A stretch of DNA of 64,000 bases from Termitomyces sp. T153 (Eukaryota > Basidiomycota > Agaricomycetes > Agaricales > Lyophyllaceae): assembly GCA_018296165.2 (NCBI GenBank), contig JACKQL020000016.1:620001-684000 (forward strand). Direction: 5' to 3'. Within the stretch, counting starts at the first letter, position 1. Each line of letters starts with the position of its first letter. Positions 21,860-33,878 of the stretch are shown piece after piece. A program made the position numbers and the translations under genes. Under the pieces are notes generated by a model. The model ran no database searches, was not told the origin of the DNA, and was given only the letters and a program-made list of their open reading frames with translations.

Positions 21860-22866
21860 TTAAATACAACAGAGCAATGGGGTCTTCTGAAGAATTAGAA
21901 CTTGGAATATTATCCCAGAGCTCAGACAATCATAAGAGTGAGTGAGTTTGGGTGAATCCAGGTGTCATGAGTAAGGGATAAAGCTTGGGTGAACCCAGAG
22001 CTCATCAATGGTGGTATTCAACACACAGAAGAGACTGTCTTGTTCCCAAGGCACCTTACAGGTGTACATCAAGCCCCATGCCTTGAAAGTCACTCAGCAA
22101 AGGAGGAAATTTGAGAGTTGGGGTTCCCAAACCCAAAACTTGAGAGGGAGTGTGAGTGAGTTTGGATGTACCCAGAACTCGTGAGGGAAGGATAGAGCTT
22201 GGGGGAACCGAGTTCAACTCCAGTCCTACTTCGATGGAGTTTGATGATTATGTAATTCACCCATGGAAAACACGATGAGCGTTGAGTGAGTGGGTGTGAT
22301 CTGCGAGCAATATATTGGAAAAATAGATCTTCGAGGTAGCGTCATGGTGATACAGACGCCTTAGTCCATCAAGGCTACGCCATAGATAAATCCTTAAGAT
22401 CACTCAGCACAACAGGAGTTGAGTTGAGCCAAGAACTAGAACCAAGTGATCACGAGTTTGGGTTGGACCCAGAACTTCACAGGCAGTGGTAGAGTTTGGA
22501 TGAACTCAGAAGTGATACAGAATTCAATGAGCTTGGGTGAACCCAGAACTCGTGAGGGAGGGACAGAGCTTGGGTGAACCCAGAGCTCATGGTCGTTTTC
22601 AACAAGTCAAAGTCCGACTTGACTGGTGTTTGATTCTTACATAACCCATCATGGGAACGCGATCAGCGATAAGTAGAATCATAGATAAGATTATTAAGAT
22701 TATATTTGAGCGCGTCGAGCGACAAAGACTACATTTTTGTAAGGACTATAATAGTATAAATGTGAACAAGATTGATTTATTTGAGAGCCAAACTATAATA
22801 GTAATGAGTTATGTAACTGACAGACAGTAAGTGCAAACAAGACTACTATCATCTGCCGGACTACAT
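21860..22866 (-). repeat. Inner inverted repeat, left copy
   Basis: About 1.0 kb, nearly identical to the reverse complement of 46,203-47,210. It is made partly of short sub-repeats on the theme AGCTTGGGTGAACCCAGAACTC and GTGAGGGAGGGACAG. One edge (TTAAATAC) abuts the Nic96 fragment; the other lies about 16 bp from the stop of the SSDESD gene. Diverged partial copies lie at 31.1-31.6 and 32.4-32.9 kb. It has no coding capacity and is perhaps an LTR or the sub-terminal region of an older element. Confidence 0.85.
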
Positions 22867-22882
22867 GTATCAATCATATCAA

Positions 22883-24170
22883 CTAGTTCTGCAAGTGAGG
22901 TAAGTTAAGGACTGGGTGAGGGTCCAACTTGGTTTGCAATCCAGGAACCAGAGTCTCGAACCACACCTTGTCATAGAAGTTTGTGGGAAGCTTTGCAGGA
23001 ATGTCACTGTAAAGATGTGTAGTCTCTTCACGTTCACTGATTTGACAGATATGAGGAGCACTACCAGGGAGTCGATTTCCGAGGATGTTAGTGGTAGGAT
23101 GACTTCAGTCTATGTAGCAAAGCAGTCTGGTAACGTGTGGATCATGCCAAGTTTGAATTTTGACTCGATATTCTCCACCATCAGACTCATCTGAACTCTG
23201 GCCGTCCACTCCTAGAAATCTAACCATGAGAAGCATCTCGTTCCAAGCCGGATTATTATCATATTCAACTTGGTCTTGACAATGACCGCTCCTCGCGAGG
23301 TATAGCTTGAATGTCCTAGTTAGCCAATGAAAAGATGGAGAAAGGATACACATACTTGTTTCTGTCTCATCCTAACTCGCTTACGGTGACTCATAGCTTG
23401 AAACTCGGCTGTCATGCGTACAAGAACGTCCTCCGGCTGTTCATTGGCCCTTGGACAGGCCTTTGCACAAGCCTTCCGAAGAGTGTCAAGACGATTGAGG
23501 AAATGTCGCGCAACTATGTCTGTAGACAGGTCCTTCTCAGGATACTTCTGCGTCACCATGTCAGCAAATTGCCGAGCAAGTGAGACATTCCATATATTCT
23601 CAGGAGCCTCGATATAAATCTGTGGGTGCTGGAGGTTCGGTCCAGGAGCATCGTCATCGAAACAAAAATTGAACACGTCCCGGGGCGCGGCCAGTAGCTC
23701 TGGTCTTTCTGAGACAATATTCGGGAATTCCCTATCCTTCTTTGTTCCAAGGAGGGACCGCATCTCTTTCCAGACAACGCGCATGGTATCGTTGTGCTGT
23801 TCAGTTTGTACTTCTCGGCCTTGCGGTACTTTGAAAGGGAATGTCCACTGCACCAATGCTTTTCTACGTCTGGGCTCACCAAAACGCTGTGCGGTTACAT
23901 CAAAATTGCTGCGTAAGGCCAAGATTTCATCCTTTAGTCTTCTAAGAGTAGGTCCAATCTCATCACTGTCATAGACAACGCCGTTGTCGTTGTCTTTGTT
24001 GTCTTTGTCGTTGTCTTCTTTGTCTTTGACGTCACTGCCACCGCCATTATCACTAGCAGCCCCACCTCGGAGTCTCCTAGCGAAAGGGACAGACGGCTGA
24101 GTTGCGTCATTTGAAGGAGTGCTCTTGCCATCCTCTCTGGTCTCTCAAAGTCTTGAACTCTTTGCCATTC
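22883..24170 (-). CDS. Transposon-companion protein with SSDESD motif, unknown function
   Basis: It begins in an acidic repeat (DNDKDNKDNDNG, encoded by an AAAGACAAC-type microsatellite near 24,000). It then reads LKDEILALRSNFDVTAQRFG, RRRKALVQWTFPFKVPQGRE, NDTMRVVWKEMRSLLGTKKD, VFNFCFDDDAPGPNL, HRKRVRMRQKQ, an intron, VEYDNNPAWNEMLLMVRFLG and VDGQSSDESD. The tail reads GNRLPGSAP, then KLPTNFYDKVWFETLVPG and LPHLQN. I believe similar proteins accompany transposons in mushrooms, from general impression only. One TGA (23,105-23,107) interrupts YID-SHPTTN where CGA is plausible. The start is uncertain; a TGA near 24,140 precedes the recognisable frame. Confidence 0.6.
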
Positions 24171-24186
24171 GAGGAGTGGTAGACGA

Positions 24187-27100
24187 TCAAAAAGAGTTGT
24201 GAAGGCAAGCAGAAGGGGTGAGAACCAGTTCTTCATTAATCTTGGGCAACAAAGTGGGCTGGTAATTCAATCGACCAGTTCTAGGAAGCCTGTCTGTCCG
24301 TACAAAATCATCACGGTTGCGTTGCTTGGACTTTTTCGAAGGAGTCACAATCGTAGGTGGCAAGCAAACACTCTCAGAACAAGGACCAGGTGACATGTGG
24401 GACGGCGTTGAAAACTTCTGAGAGGTCTGTGATTGCTGCGCTTGCCGAGCGGGACTCAAGCAAATCATTTGGTTTCAAAGCAGTAGATGGTCATCAGGAA
24501 CCTCGCTTAAAATGTGAGGTGAACGCATTGAATCATTGGCAAGAGAAGTTCCCGCAGTCCCACGAGTATGGGAGGCAACTGATTGAGACGATGCACATGA
24601 TCTGAATGGCGAAGAATGGGGTCTCATTCCGAACAGCTTGAGAAAAGAACAAGTCAGATATTTGATAATCGAAGATAGTATGAATTTACTCGGTAGTCGA
24701 CTGGCATTGATGGGTCGGGCGAATTTTCTTTCTGTTTTCCAGCGCGATAAGGTCTTCCATCAGCGAAGTCGGAGACGGTTTGTTGCTGCCCTTCGTAACG
24801 AGCAGGCCTCGAGTTGGTGGTACTGGGGATGTCATCTACGTCGATAATCATTCGGTCGCTGTCGTCTTCAGATTCCGTGTCAGGTTCATATCCATTTTGG
24901 TCTGCAACATCGAGTACGACATCCTCATCTGAAGGATGTTCGGCAGCGGAGGGCTCAGCTTGTGTTGTTTCATTCGATTGTGCTGGATGCGCGGATACCT
25001 TCCCTTCCAAAGCATCCAAAGCAGAAATCCTCTGTTTAAGCTTGGTCACAGCGTCTTCATGAGTACTCTTTTCCTGCGACAGAGGTAATGGAAACCCGAG
25101 GAAGTGAAAAAAAATGAAAGACATACAACTCTGAGCTTGCCAATCAACTTTTGCGCTTGATCAAGTTGTAAACGTGCCTCTTGCGTCTGTTTCAGTGCTT
25201 GATCACATTGAACTTGAAGATTATCTCGTTCGATTTGTGTAGCTCGGTGTGCCTCTTGAAGACCTGACAATTGATCCTGAAGCGCCTAACATCGAAAAAT
25301 AAGTAAGAACAAAAGAAAGCAGGAAGTGACCAACTGATGCCTCTGTTGCAGACCGCGTACTGGTATCTGACTTTACAGACTCCAAAGCTGCCAGCTTAAC
25401 CTGAGAAAAAGGGTGTTTTAGCTGACTGGAATGACAAGAAATGGTATGCCAGAGGCTTACTGCATTCTCTTGAACCTTCTTCTGTTCAGTCGATAATTCC
25501 TCCTGGTGTCGACTCAGAGTGTTTTGATGGGTGTTCTGAAGACTCGTCAATTGGCTCTGAAGATCTTGAATAGCGGCCTAACAACGAGGAATCAATGGAG
25601 AAGAGAAAAACGCATGAATCAGTTACTGACAGAAGCCTTTGCAGACTGCATGCTCATTTCTGATTGTATGTCTTTCGACACTGCTAACTCAGCCTGATGA
25701 AAGTGTCAGAGCAAAAATGATGAGAAGTCGATGGGCAAACACTTACTGTGTTCTGTTGGAGAAGCCCCTCTTTAACAGATATTTGAATTTCCAGGATCTG
25801 TTGCTCTTCCTCGGCCGTCTGCAATTGACTCTGAAGTCTTTGAATCATCACCTAAGTATTGGATAGTAAGCAGAGAGTAAAAGCAGACAAAGAATGACCG
25901 GAGAAAAAGGAGGCGATGAATAGTGACCCACTGTTGACTCTTCAGACTGGGCTTCCAACTTTGCCTGAAAGTCAGATATGACAATTTTGGCGGCATCCAG
26001 CTCAGCCTGAGAAATTGTTTGCAGTTAGAATGATAATTCATTCGTTGATCTTGATAAGCACTCACAATTTTCTTGTTGACTTGTTTCTGGTCCGCAGCCA
26101 TACACTCTCGAAGACTCTTTCGCTCTCTTTCGACTGACCCCAGTTGTTCCAAGGTATTTTGATGAGTTTCCTGGAGGGTCGACAATTGAATCTTCAGATG
26201 TCCAACGGTAGCAACAAGAATCTCTTTATTATTTGTAGTGTTGTCGAGATCGCCCTTGATTTGTTTCAAATCCAATCGAAGCCTATTGCACTCTCCTTGC
26301 GATAGTAGTAGCTGTTGCTCGCTGCTTTCCATCTGGTCCTAAAGAGACTCGATACATTTTTAAAAGGGTAGAAGCACGAGTATTACAACCCACCTGATAT
26401 TCCTCTAACAATGCTGCTTCAGCATGCCTTTGGCGTTGCTGCTCAGCTTGAAGGATGGTCAGTTGCTTTGAAGAAGAGTCGCACTCGGCGGTGAAAGTCT
26501 GCGCCAGAATAGTCATTGCTACTAGGGCTCTTTGCACATGAAATCTAATGTTTTTCTCCTTGGCAATCTCATCATGATGGTGACAATCAGCGTAAGCTTG
26601 AAGCCACGCAACTTGTTCCGCACTGTCTTCCAATTCTATTGTCTTGCGTTGCAAGTCAGAGCATTGAGTGTTGAGGGTGTGCTCAAGTTCGGTGTTGGTA
26701 CTTTCGATCTAGGTGCGGATGGTGTCATGGGTATTCTGACAGATTTATGCGAGAATGACATACATCGGCAAGACGTTTCTGTGTTTCATTCGATTCGGCT
26801 ATCTTCTCGGCAAGCTAGCAAGTCGATCAGTATGGATTCTTCAACGACTTGCGCAGAGCTCACCCGCTGCTCCAGAGAGAGAATCTGGAGCTTCAGCGAA
26901 GCAGTGTCGTTGTCATCTTGACTTGAGTTCTTGTCCAAGCCCTACAAGAGACAAGTCAAACAAGGATGGCTGGATGAACGAGCGACCTACTGTATATAGA
27001 ACTAGTTCATGGCAGCTGGTCGATTCTTCATTTCCTCGTCGACGTTTCTTGGAAGGAGCATCATTGACATGACCGACCCCTTCTTCGTTTTGCTTGTTGA

Positions 27101-27572
27101 CCGTCGTTATAATATGTTTGGGTAACAGGGAACGTTTATGGAACAGAGGTTCCTCTTGGGTGTCTACAGACATCATAGTCGCTCCTTGTCTATTCAAAGG
27201 TTTGTGATGCGCCGGGTCGTTTCCAATGGTGACGATAGCCTAGAAAACAATGCGATGTCAGAAATTACAAAGAAACGATATGGGACTTCACATACCTCGA
27301 AGTCACCGTTCATCGTATCTGGACTATGTAGGTATTGCCTGACTTCCACAGGTGGTGAGGATGATAATGGGGAACTGATATGGGACAAAGGCTGAAAGGT
27401 TGAATTTCAAAGAAAACATATGTTAGAAATTCTAAAGTCCGCTCCTTTGTCGAAATGATCACAAAGGACAAAATGAAAACAAAGGACATGACCGCATAAA
27501 AATCTGCTCGCTTACCCTCTCAGACGGAAATATCGCTTGTTTCCTTCCTTGTCGAACCTGCAACGCGCTCAT
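24187..27572 (-). CDS. Multi-exon coiled-coil protein, unknown function
   Basis: An ATG at 27,572 gives MSALQVRQGRKQAIFPSER. Spliced exons continue PLSHISSPLSSSPPVEVRQY, AIVTIGNDPAHHKPLNRQG, a basic patch KKRRRG, and then a long series of short exons of heptad-like coiled coil (LKLQILSLEQRVSSAQVVEE, HLKIQLSTLQETHQNTLEQL, QLTSLQNTHQNTLSRHQEEL, LSGLQEAHRATQIERDNLQ). Several exons resemble each other. An acidic tail follows (YEPDTESEDDSDRMIIDVDD). Past 24,640 the frame runs to a TGA near 24,478; an open frame to 24,187 may be a further exon. Its start lies 25 bp from the divergent small gene at 27,597. No catalytic domain is seen. Confidence 0.55.
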
Positions 27573-27596
27573 CGCTACTGCATATTAATCGTCACG

Positions 27597-28189
27597 ATGG
27601 TCAATACTTTGGAACCGTTCACCCCTACCACACGCGTGAGTGGCTTTCTTATTCGTGATAGATTGTATGATGTTGACCCAGGGTAGGACTATACAACGCT
27701 TCTCGGTGGGCGTTATTATGGCGCGTTGCGTATACAACCTATCACCAAGAGAGTTCAATGTCAAACCAATTATTGCGGGAGGCGACCACACCTCGAGTTT
27801 ATCCTCGCCAACCACAAAGTCCAACCCCATATCCACCATGCCCTCGTCACCGTCACAGGTGACCACGGAATAGCTCAGTTCCATCTGTTTTTCAAGAACC
27901 ATGTGAACTTACCAGTTAACCGTCAAATTTTGCCATGGGCAGCAGGGAGCTGGCGAGGCGACATTTTTGTCTTGAAAAAGGGGAAAGAAAAAGAATTCGT
28001 AAACATCCAAGCTACGGATAACACTCTTGCCAACTTTGCCGTGCGTTGGTACGTATGGGCCTTTCATCAATCTCTTTCATGTGAGTTGATTTGGAAACCA
28101 CTAGTTTTGTAGGCAGAGCGCATCAGGGTCGACTCTATATCCCCAAAAACTTAACGTTCCGTTTCCCTCGACGGATACAAATGGATTAG
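27597..28189 (+). CDS. Small protein, unknown function
   Basis: Exon 1 gives MVNTLEPFTPTTR, then an intron (27,636 to about 27,685). Exon 2 reads DYTTLLGGRYYGALRIQPIT, NYCGRRPHLEFILANHKVQP, HHALVTVTGDHGIAQFHLFF, ILPWAAGSWRGDIFVLKKGK and ATDNTLANFAVRW. A second intron ends near 28,125. The likely last exon reads GRLYIPKNLTFRFPRRIQMD with TAG at 28,187-28,189. No stops interrupt the spliced frame. I recognise no domain. The exact last splice junction is a choice among several. Confidence 0.55.
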
Positions 28190-28263
28190 AATATAGAATA
28201 CAGCTTCGCATACACTTTATATACACATGTAACAATAGTACTGATACCCTCGAGATGTGACTT

Positions 28264-30990
28264 TCATGACTTTGATAAGTACTGTTCGATGAATGATCGG
28301 GACCACGACTCCATAGTGTCTTTAATACGACGAATCTCTTTGTTGCCATGTAAGAGATCGCGCCATTTCTTTGAGCTGATGGGCCCTTGAGAATTTGTTT
28401 GAGAACTAGTATTTGTGATCTCAGCCAGTCGTCTAGAGAGGGTATGCTTGCAATTTCCACTCCAGCGTCCATATTCTTCCCCGCTAGCTTCAGAGGTCTT
28501 CATTGTGGGAAACCAGGAACGGAGCACCGTTTGATGACCAAATCCTAAAAGAAAGTGAGAACCGGAAATTTGATAACAGAAGAAAAATCTCACCGGTGTA
28601 ACATACATACACACCAGAAATAAGGTTGAACTCCAATTCAGTCAAAGTGTCGTCGATGAATCTTCTATTGGTTTTTGGGTCGCGAACTCTGAGCATTGTG
28701 TTTGGGACCGATGACCAACCCGTAGGACCTTGTAGGACTGTTGAAAAACTAACAACAGACGCACTCAATCGCCAAATTAAACCCCCTCGCATCAATGCAG
28801 CGCGCGCACGAGGTTGATTCAAAAGGGACTCCCGTTGCCTCAGATAAGAATTGTAATCCTCCATCCCAAACGACGAATCAGACAATTGCGTAGGTAGGAC
28901 ACAAGGTGGCAGGGATTGGCGTGGTGCTCTAGAAGCAAGTTCAAGAGGAAGACAAGTTCGAAACGGGATTCCATGCTGGAAGAGATACTCGGCAACATCT
29001 GACTCACGAAGCCGAGAATCAAGGCGACACACCATCAATGCATCCGCCGCAGTAGTCAATGTCAGCTTCCACGGCATTTCAGATTTGTCCCCAAAGTCAA
29101 ACATGTACAGTAATTGAGACTGATCGTCATCATTGACGACGATGCGTAAGTATTTGGACCGCTCGGACATTGACAGAGAGACACGGCTTCGAACGTTGAA
29201 ATCGCACTCATCATCCTTGGGTTTTCGTCCTGCGATAATGCCTTCCAAGTAAGACCTTGCCAGAGCTGCACATGGAACTGCCATAATGTGAGGCTGGCAC
29301 TCAACCGATCCCAAACCTAGCCAACGAACAAGTTGACTGGCTTCTGCCACGCTTGCCAGCGAGGGGTGTGAGGATGGAAGAGGAAGAGGTGGAGTAAAGC
29401 CATAGTGTAAGACGAGAATTTCCAAAATTTCCTGTTGCAAGATGTCGATTGACCTGGAGTCTGACAATGATGACGGAATGGGTATGGGCTCCGACGACAA
29501 TTCAGGCGACGCTGGCGATTCTGGCACCACTGGCTCTGAAAGAATGACAGCGTGCTGGAGGGGATGAACGCGGGGCACGTTGAGGCGTTCGGATTCCAAA
29601 AGATGCGCTGGCTGATCTGAAGGACTGAGAACCCTTGGGACCTTAGTATTATCATATGGAGGCTCGAGTGTATTGCAGGAATCGGTTGATTCTTCTGGGA
29701 AAGCGTAAAATTCCTCAAACTCGGCCTCGTAATCACAATCGCTAGGACCAAATTCCTCGCAGCAATCCCACTCATTTGAGAATGAATCGTAGCGCTTCTG
29801 TGCCTCACTATATTGTCCGAGTGTATCTGCTCTATCCGCCTTGCACACTTGAACGCGGCACCACACATTTTCGTCCTCCTCGCTACGAGACCATTCAAAG
29901 ACTTGAGCGCTGACTGTTGGTGGCCATCGCTCTCTGTTCAAATGGGTCTGTCAAGCAGCAGGAGTCTCAGACAAGAGACATCAAGTGTTATGCTCGTCTC
30001 GAGCAGAAAGAAAAACTTCATACTCAGGCCGTTTTGTCGTCTGCGTGGATGGGTGGAGTTGTTTGCTCAGTGTGCGTGTCTCGTGCACAGGATTGGTCAA
30101 AGCCAGCACCGTACGCTGCATCTGGCTCGCAGTGGGTGCCAAATAAGTGAGGGAAGAGATGGCCACCTCTTTAGAACCCCATCAATACCAGACCGGAATG
30201 TTGTACTTGAGAAACCACTCTATAGCTGGTTGCCTTGTGTCTTTACTGGTTATATCAAGGAATACGCCAGCGCGTTCGGTGTTTGGGGAGAAGTTGCAAA
30301 CTGTCAAAGCCTGAAGCGCGTCTACTGTTTTGATTGGGAAACCATTATTGCAAAGTGCAACTTGCCAATATACATTGGTATCAGTTGCGTTGGCTGACTT
30401 GGCTTTAGCAATGAGATAGGACAGCAATCCCATCCAAATCGAAAACCAGTCTCTAGCCTTATAGATTCGAGACAAAGTATGCCCATAGCTGTAGCGTCCA
30501 TCAACATAGCCCATAGACCAGGGAGAGAAGGGGCGAACTACTGAAGCCTTGAAGTTCTTGGCTAGGATAGTTGTTGCACAATTCAGCCACCAATCTGACT
30601 TGACCCAGGAATCCTTAATTTCTGAAGGTAGAACAAACTGGTCTCGCCCATCTTTAGCACATTCCAAGCTTGGAACTTTGGCAAGTCGTTTGAAAAGAGG
30701 ACCGGTATATGAAGGTTTACGGGAGACAAATGCAAGCCATCCATATGCCTCTGTCCACCAGAAAGGCTTGGTAAAATCGTCTGTACGAGAAGTCTCGCTT
30801 TGAAAGATGCTATACTCCATTCCAATTTTGGGATCTTGAGGTGGGAGAGAAATCGAGCGACTGCAGTTTGGCGAATAGTATAAATCACCCTGGTAAACGA
30901 CGATGTTTCCAGAACTTTTATCCAATCTATAAAGTTGGTGTTAACAATGCTCAGCAGTATATCGAGTTGCAAAACTTACTCTCTATTCAT
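28264..30990 (-). pseudogene. Large transposon-companion protein, three CGA-site stops
   Basis: An ATG at 30,990 (MNRE) is followed by an intron, then KSSGNIVVYQGDLYYSPN, PFWWTEAYGWLAFVSRKP, DWFSIWMGLLSYLIAKAKS and RQPAIEWFLKYNIPVWY. The frame continues past a TGA (30,182-30,184) with WGSKEV, passes TGA codons at 29,981-29,983 and 29,951-29,953, and goes on LNRERWPPTVSAQVFEWSRS, RYDSFSNEWDCCEEFG, MEDYNSYLRQRESLLNQPRA, ALMRGGLIWRL and NLISGVYVCYTG. An intron follows, then FGHQTVLRSWFPTMKTSEAS to the end at 28,264. In each case arginine CGA would fit. Intact it would be about 900 residues. Function unknown. Confidence 0.55.
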
Positions 30991-31134
30991 TGTTTCTGTC
31001 TATAGTTGGTGGGACTCAGATAAAAATGTTACGAAAAATGCAATTATAGAGAGGTCTGGGCAAGTACCAAGCCTTGCAACAGAAAGATGATTATAATGAG
31101 GTGGATCAAATTCCAGAACACTAGTATATGGGGA

Positions 31135-31560
31135 TAATGATCAGAGTTTGGAAGAGGGAGTGATAGAGCTTGGGTGAACCCAGAACTCAAGGGAAAGAGA
31201 ATGAGCTTGGGTGAACCCAGAACTCGTGAGGGAGGGACAGAGCTTGGGTGAAACCAGAGCTCATGGGTCGTTTCAAAAAGCCAAAGTCCGACTTGACTGG
31301 TATTTGGTACTTACATAAGCCATCATGGGAACACGATGAGCAATAAGTATAATCATAGATAAGATTATGTATGAGTGAGGATGAGTGTCTAGCGATCTTG
31401 CAATACCAATTGCACGCAGACTACATATTTTGCGGTATCTGACATGGGCATGAAGAAAATTTATTTATTTGAGAGAGAAATATACACACAGTGTTCTGTA
31501 AGTGACAGACCGTAATTCCAAACAGGGCTATATGATATCACACCTCTGCTGGATATGAAT
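31135..31560 (+). repeat. Diverged partial copy of inner-repeat family
   Basis: It shares with 21,860-22,866 the words AGAGCTTGGGTGAACCCAGA and AAGTCCGACTTGACTGGT, then ATAATCATAGATAAGATTA and the tail ending near a CAGACCGTAA variant. It is more diverged than the two inner repeats and lacks their ends. It lies just upstream of the 28.3-31.0 kb gene. Confidence 0.65.
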
Positions 31561-31714
31561 GTGTTTCTAACGCTTTACCCGAGCTTGTTGAACATGATGC
31601 AACGTATGCTTAATTTCTATTTAAGATGATACCCATAAATGAGAAGTACAAGTATAAACAAATAAATCCAAAACCACCAACCACTCATTCCTCCATCACA
31701 TATCCGTATCCGCC

Positions 31715-32210
31715 TTAGACGACGCTCTCACACCTCCCATGGCCTCCACAGCCATCCGCAACTGCTCCGCTCACCCCACCTCATGAACACGCTCCACCAG
31801 TGTATCCAGTACCGACTTTCCTCCTGCCTCGCCTGAATCTGCCTTGTCGAGAAGCTGAGTAACTCCATTGCCCAATTCCTGTATCCCGTCTCGCTTGTTT
31901 CCCCTTGCATTTCCCAGGGTGATGGACCAGCGAAGTAACTGTGCAGTTGTTGAGTGGCGTTAGCCCAGCTACAGCATTGTACATCGTGATGAACTTAGTT
32001 GGGAGAGCGGTAAGGATGGCGAGAGACTCTGACTTGAGGATAGAGAGCCATTCAAGCTTTACCTTTTCGCAAAGTCGTTGTTGTTTCAATACTTTGAGAG
32101 CATGGGGATATATTCTTTGTAGTCAGAAATCAAACGCAATATCCATGTGGTGCTCTAGCACCGTCTGAAATCGTGTCATCAAGTTTTGCCTCTTTGCGAC
32201 GTTGTTGTCC
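31715..32210 (-). pseudogene. Unidentified gene fragment
   Basis: On the minus strand: REDNNVAKRQNLMTRFQTVL, then HHMDIAFDF, a stop, KQQRLCEKVKLEWLSILKSE and LTALPTKFITMYNAVAGL. After a frame or splice change it reads ELGNGVTQLLDKADSGEAGG, VLDTLVERVHEVG, a stop, and AVEAMGGVRASSKADTDM with a terminal stop near 31,695. A 60-bp piece around 32,124-32,185 (AATATCCATGTGGTGCT) recurs at about 32,300-32,365. It looks like the 3' part of a helical protein gene, possibly another captured host gene. I do not recognise it. Confidence 0.4.
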
Positions 32211-32379
32211 TCTCTGGCGGGGGCGTCAAATCCATATTCTGCTAACGGGGAAGTACAAGGGGCAGGTCTGGTTGAATTGCAAATATAAGTCTCGATGACC
32301 ACACCTCGAAGAAATCAAACGTGATATCCGTGTGGTGCTGCAGCAACGTCTGGAGACCGTGTCATCTACCAAGACGAGT

Positions 32380-32900
32380 CCAAAACTTTGGCCAGCATTG
32401 GACATTCCAGATAAATGATATAGATAAGATTCGTTATGAGCAAGGATGAGTGTCGAGCGATCTCACAATGGCAATAAATGAAGATCATTTTATACAAACG
32501 CAGAATCAGAACTCGCGATGAAGGGACAGAGCTTGGGTGAACCCAGAGCTCATCAATGGTTGTGACAGTCCAACGTCCAAATTTCAAAGTCCAAACTTTG
32601 ATGGCGTTTGATGGTTCCGTAATCCAGATGAACGATATAGATAAGATCTGATGTCTTGGAATCATCAAACACGAGCAAAGTCGGACTTGAAAACAACCAT
32701 ATGCATGAGCTCTGGGTTCACCCAAGCTCTATCACTTCCCCTTGAGTTCTGGGTTTCACCCAAGCTCTATCACTTCCTCTTGAGTTCTGGGTTCACCCAA
32801 ACTCTGGTCATTCTCCCCTCATACTCTAACGTCTCCAAAATCTACCCATTGCAATTGACGTCTCCAAATTCTATCCATTGCATCCATACGGACCATCTAC
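32380..32900. repeat. Second diverged copy of inner-repeat family, folded on itself
   Basis: The block contains GCTTGGGTGAACCCAGAGCTCA on the plus strand at about 32,530 and the reverse form AGCTCTGGGTTCACCCAAGC at 32,708 onward, so it is itself a small inverted arrangement. The minus-oriented half shows two further variants of the unit (CTTGAGTTCTGGGTT). Confidence 0.6.
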
Positions 32901-32994
32901 CTGGCGCGCTGATCCACCAGAGTAGGGTCTCCCCTATCCTCTTGCCGAGCTTCAAGCGCCATGTTCATTCCCACCTACGTTACAATAATAATAA

Positions 32995-33685
32995 TTAAGT
33001 ATCTGGGCTTATTCCCCTTCTGTTCATGGCAGCTCGCAAGCGCTCATGGGTAGCCCTCATCTCTTGCCTGTGAGCTGATGCAGCGCCGTTCTTCAGTTTC
33101 AACTTCAGCAAGGAAGTTACTGGCCAGCAATTCTCGTAGTCCTTTAGATGAAGCCAGTTCTTGTCCCTCATAATCTGCCGAACGCATTAAGATGAGGTTA
33201 TTCGAGCCTCATCTTGAACTGTCCGCGCGTACCTCTTCGCATAACTTCTTTATCTCGTTGTTATCCTGCTTTTGATAGCTCTTGGTCAAATCCAATTTCT
33301 TTTTGGCCAATTCATACACATCTTCCTGTTCAAAAAATCAGGTCAATTTGTAAGTTGATCTTGTATGACTGCCCACCAAAAAGTGTTCAACAGTTTGGAT
33401 AGTCCAACCAGACTTGACAAGCTCCAAGCTCAAATTGAACCCACCACTGTTGGGCCTTCCTGGTTTGCCATTGGGCCAGGGATATTTCTTACCCAAACAC
33501 CTCTAGGAGCAACAAGGCTCAACCTCAGGTTCTCCATCACTCTCATTTCCAGGGTTATTGCGGTGTAAAATGTAATCACCAAACTCCATGCCTGGAACAG
33601 TTGGGGGAAGCAAGGCGGGCGGAAGAACTGTAAACTCAATTTGAGACGCAGTCAAGGGAAAAGGTCTTTCAACGTAGAGGTTCAT
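32995..33685 (-). pseudogene. Small transposon-companion protein (RPNSGGFNL type)
   Basis: An ATG at 33,685 gives MNLYVERPFPLTASQIEFTV, then PGMEFGDYILHRNNPGNESD. After an in-frame TAG (about 33,503) it reads KKYPWPNGKPGRPNSGGFNL and LVKSGWTIQTVEHFL, an intron, EDVYELAKKKLDLTKSYQKQ, an intron, WLHLKDYENCWPVTSLLKLK and LRAAMNRRGISPDT, with TAA at 32,995-32,997. The mix of a proline-rich start, an N-S-G-G motif and a charged helical end looks like a genuine gene. The TAG may be a mutation or mark a missed intron. It is divergent from the WD40-like gene 194 bp away. Function unknown. Confidence 0.5.
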
Positions 33686-33878
33686 TGTAGTTTTCCAGGA
33701 AACAGATACATTTCCATCTCCTGGCACGCGTTATATATAATTCTATTGATTTACAAACGCGCTTTGAGCCTCAAAGCGACAACAAAGACCTTTGTTTTTT
33801 TTGTTATGTAATCGCGCCCAATTTTTGACAAGGGATTATCCACTTCACTCTTGCACGCTATATCCACAGTTCAATCCA

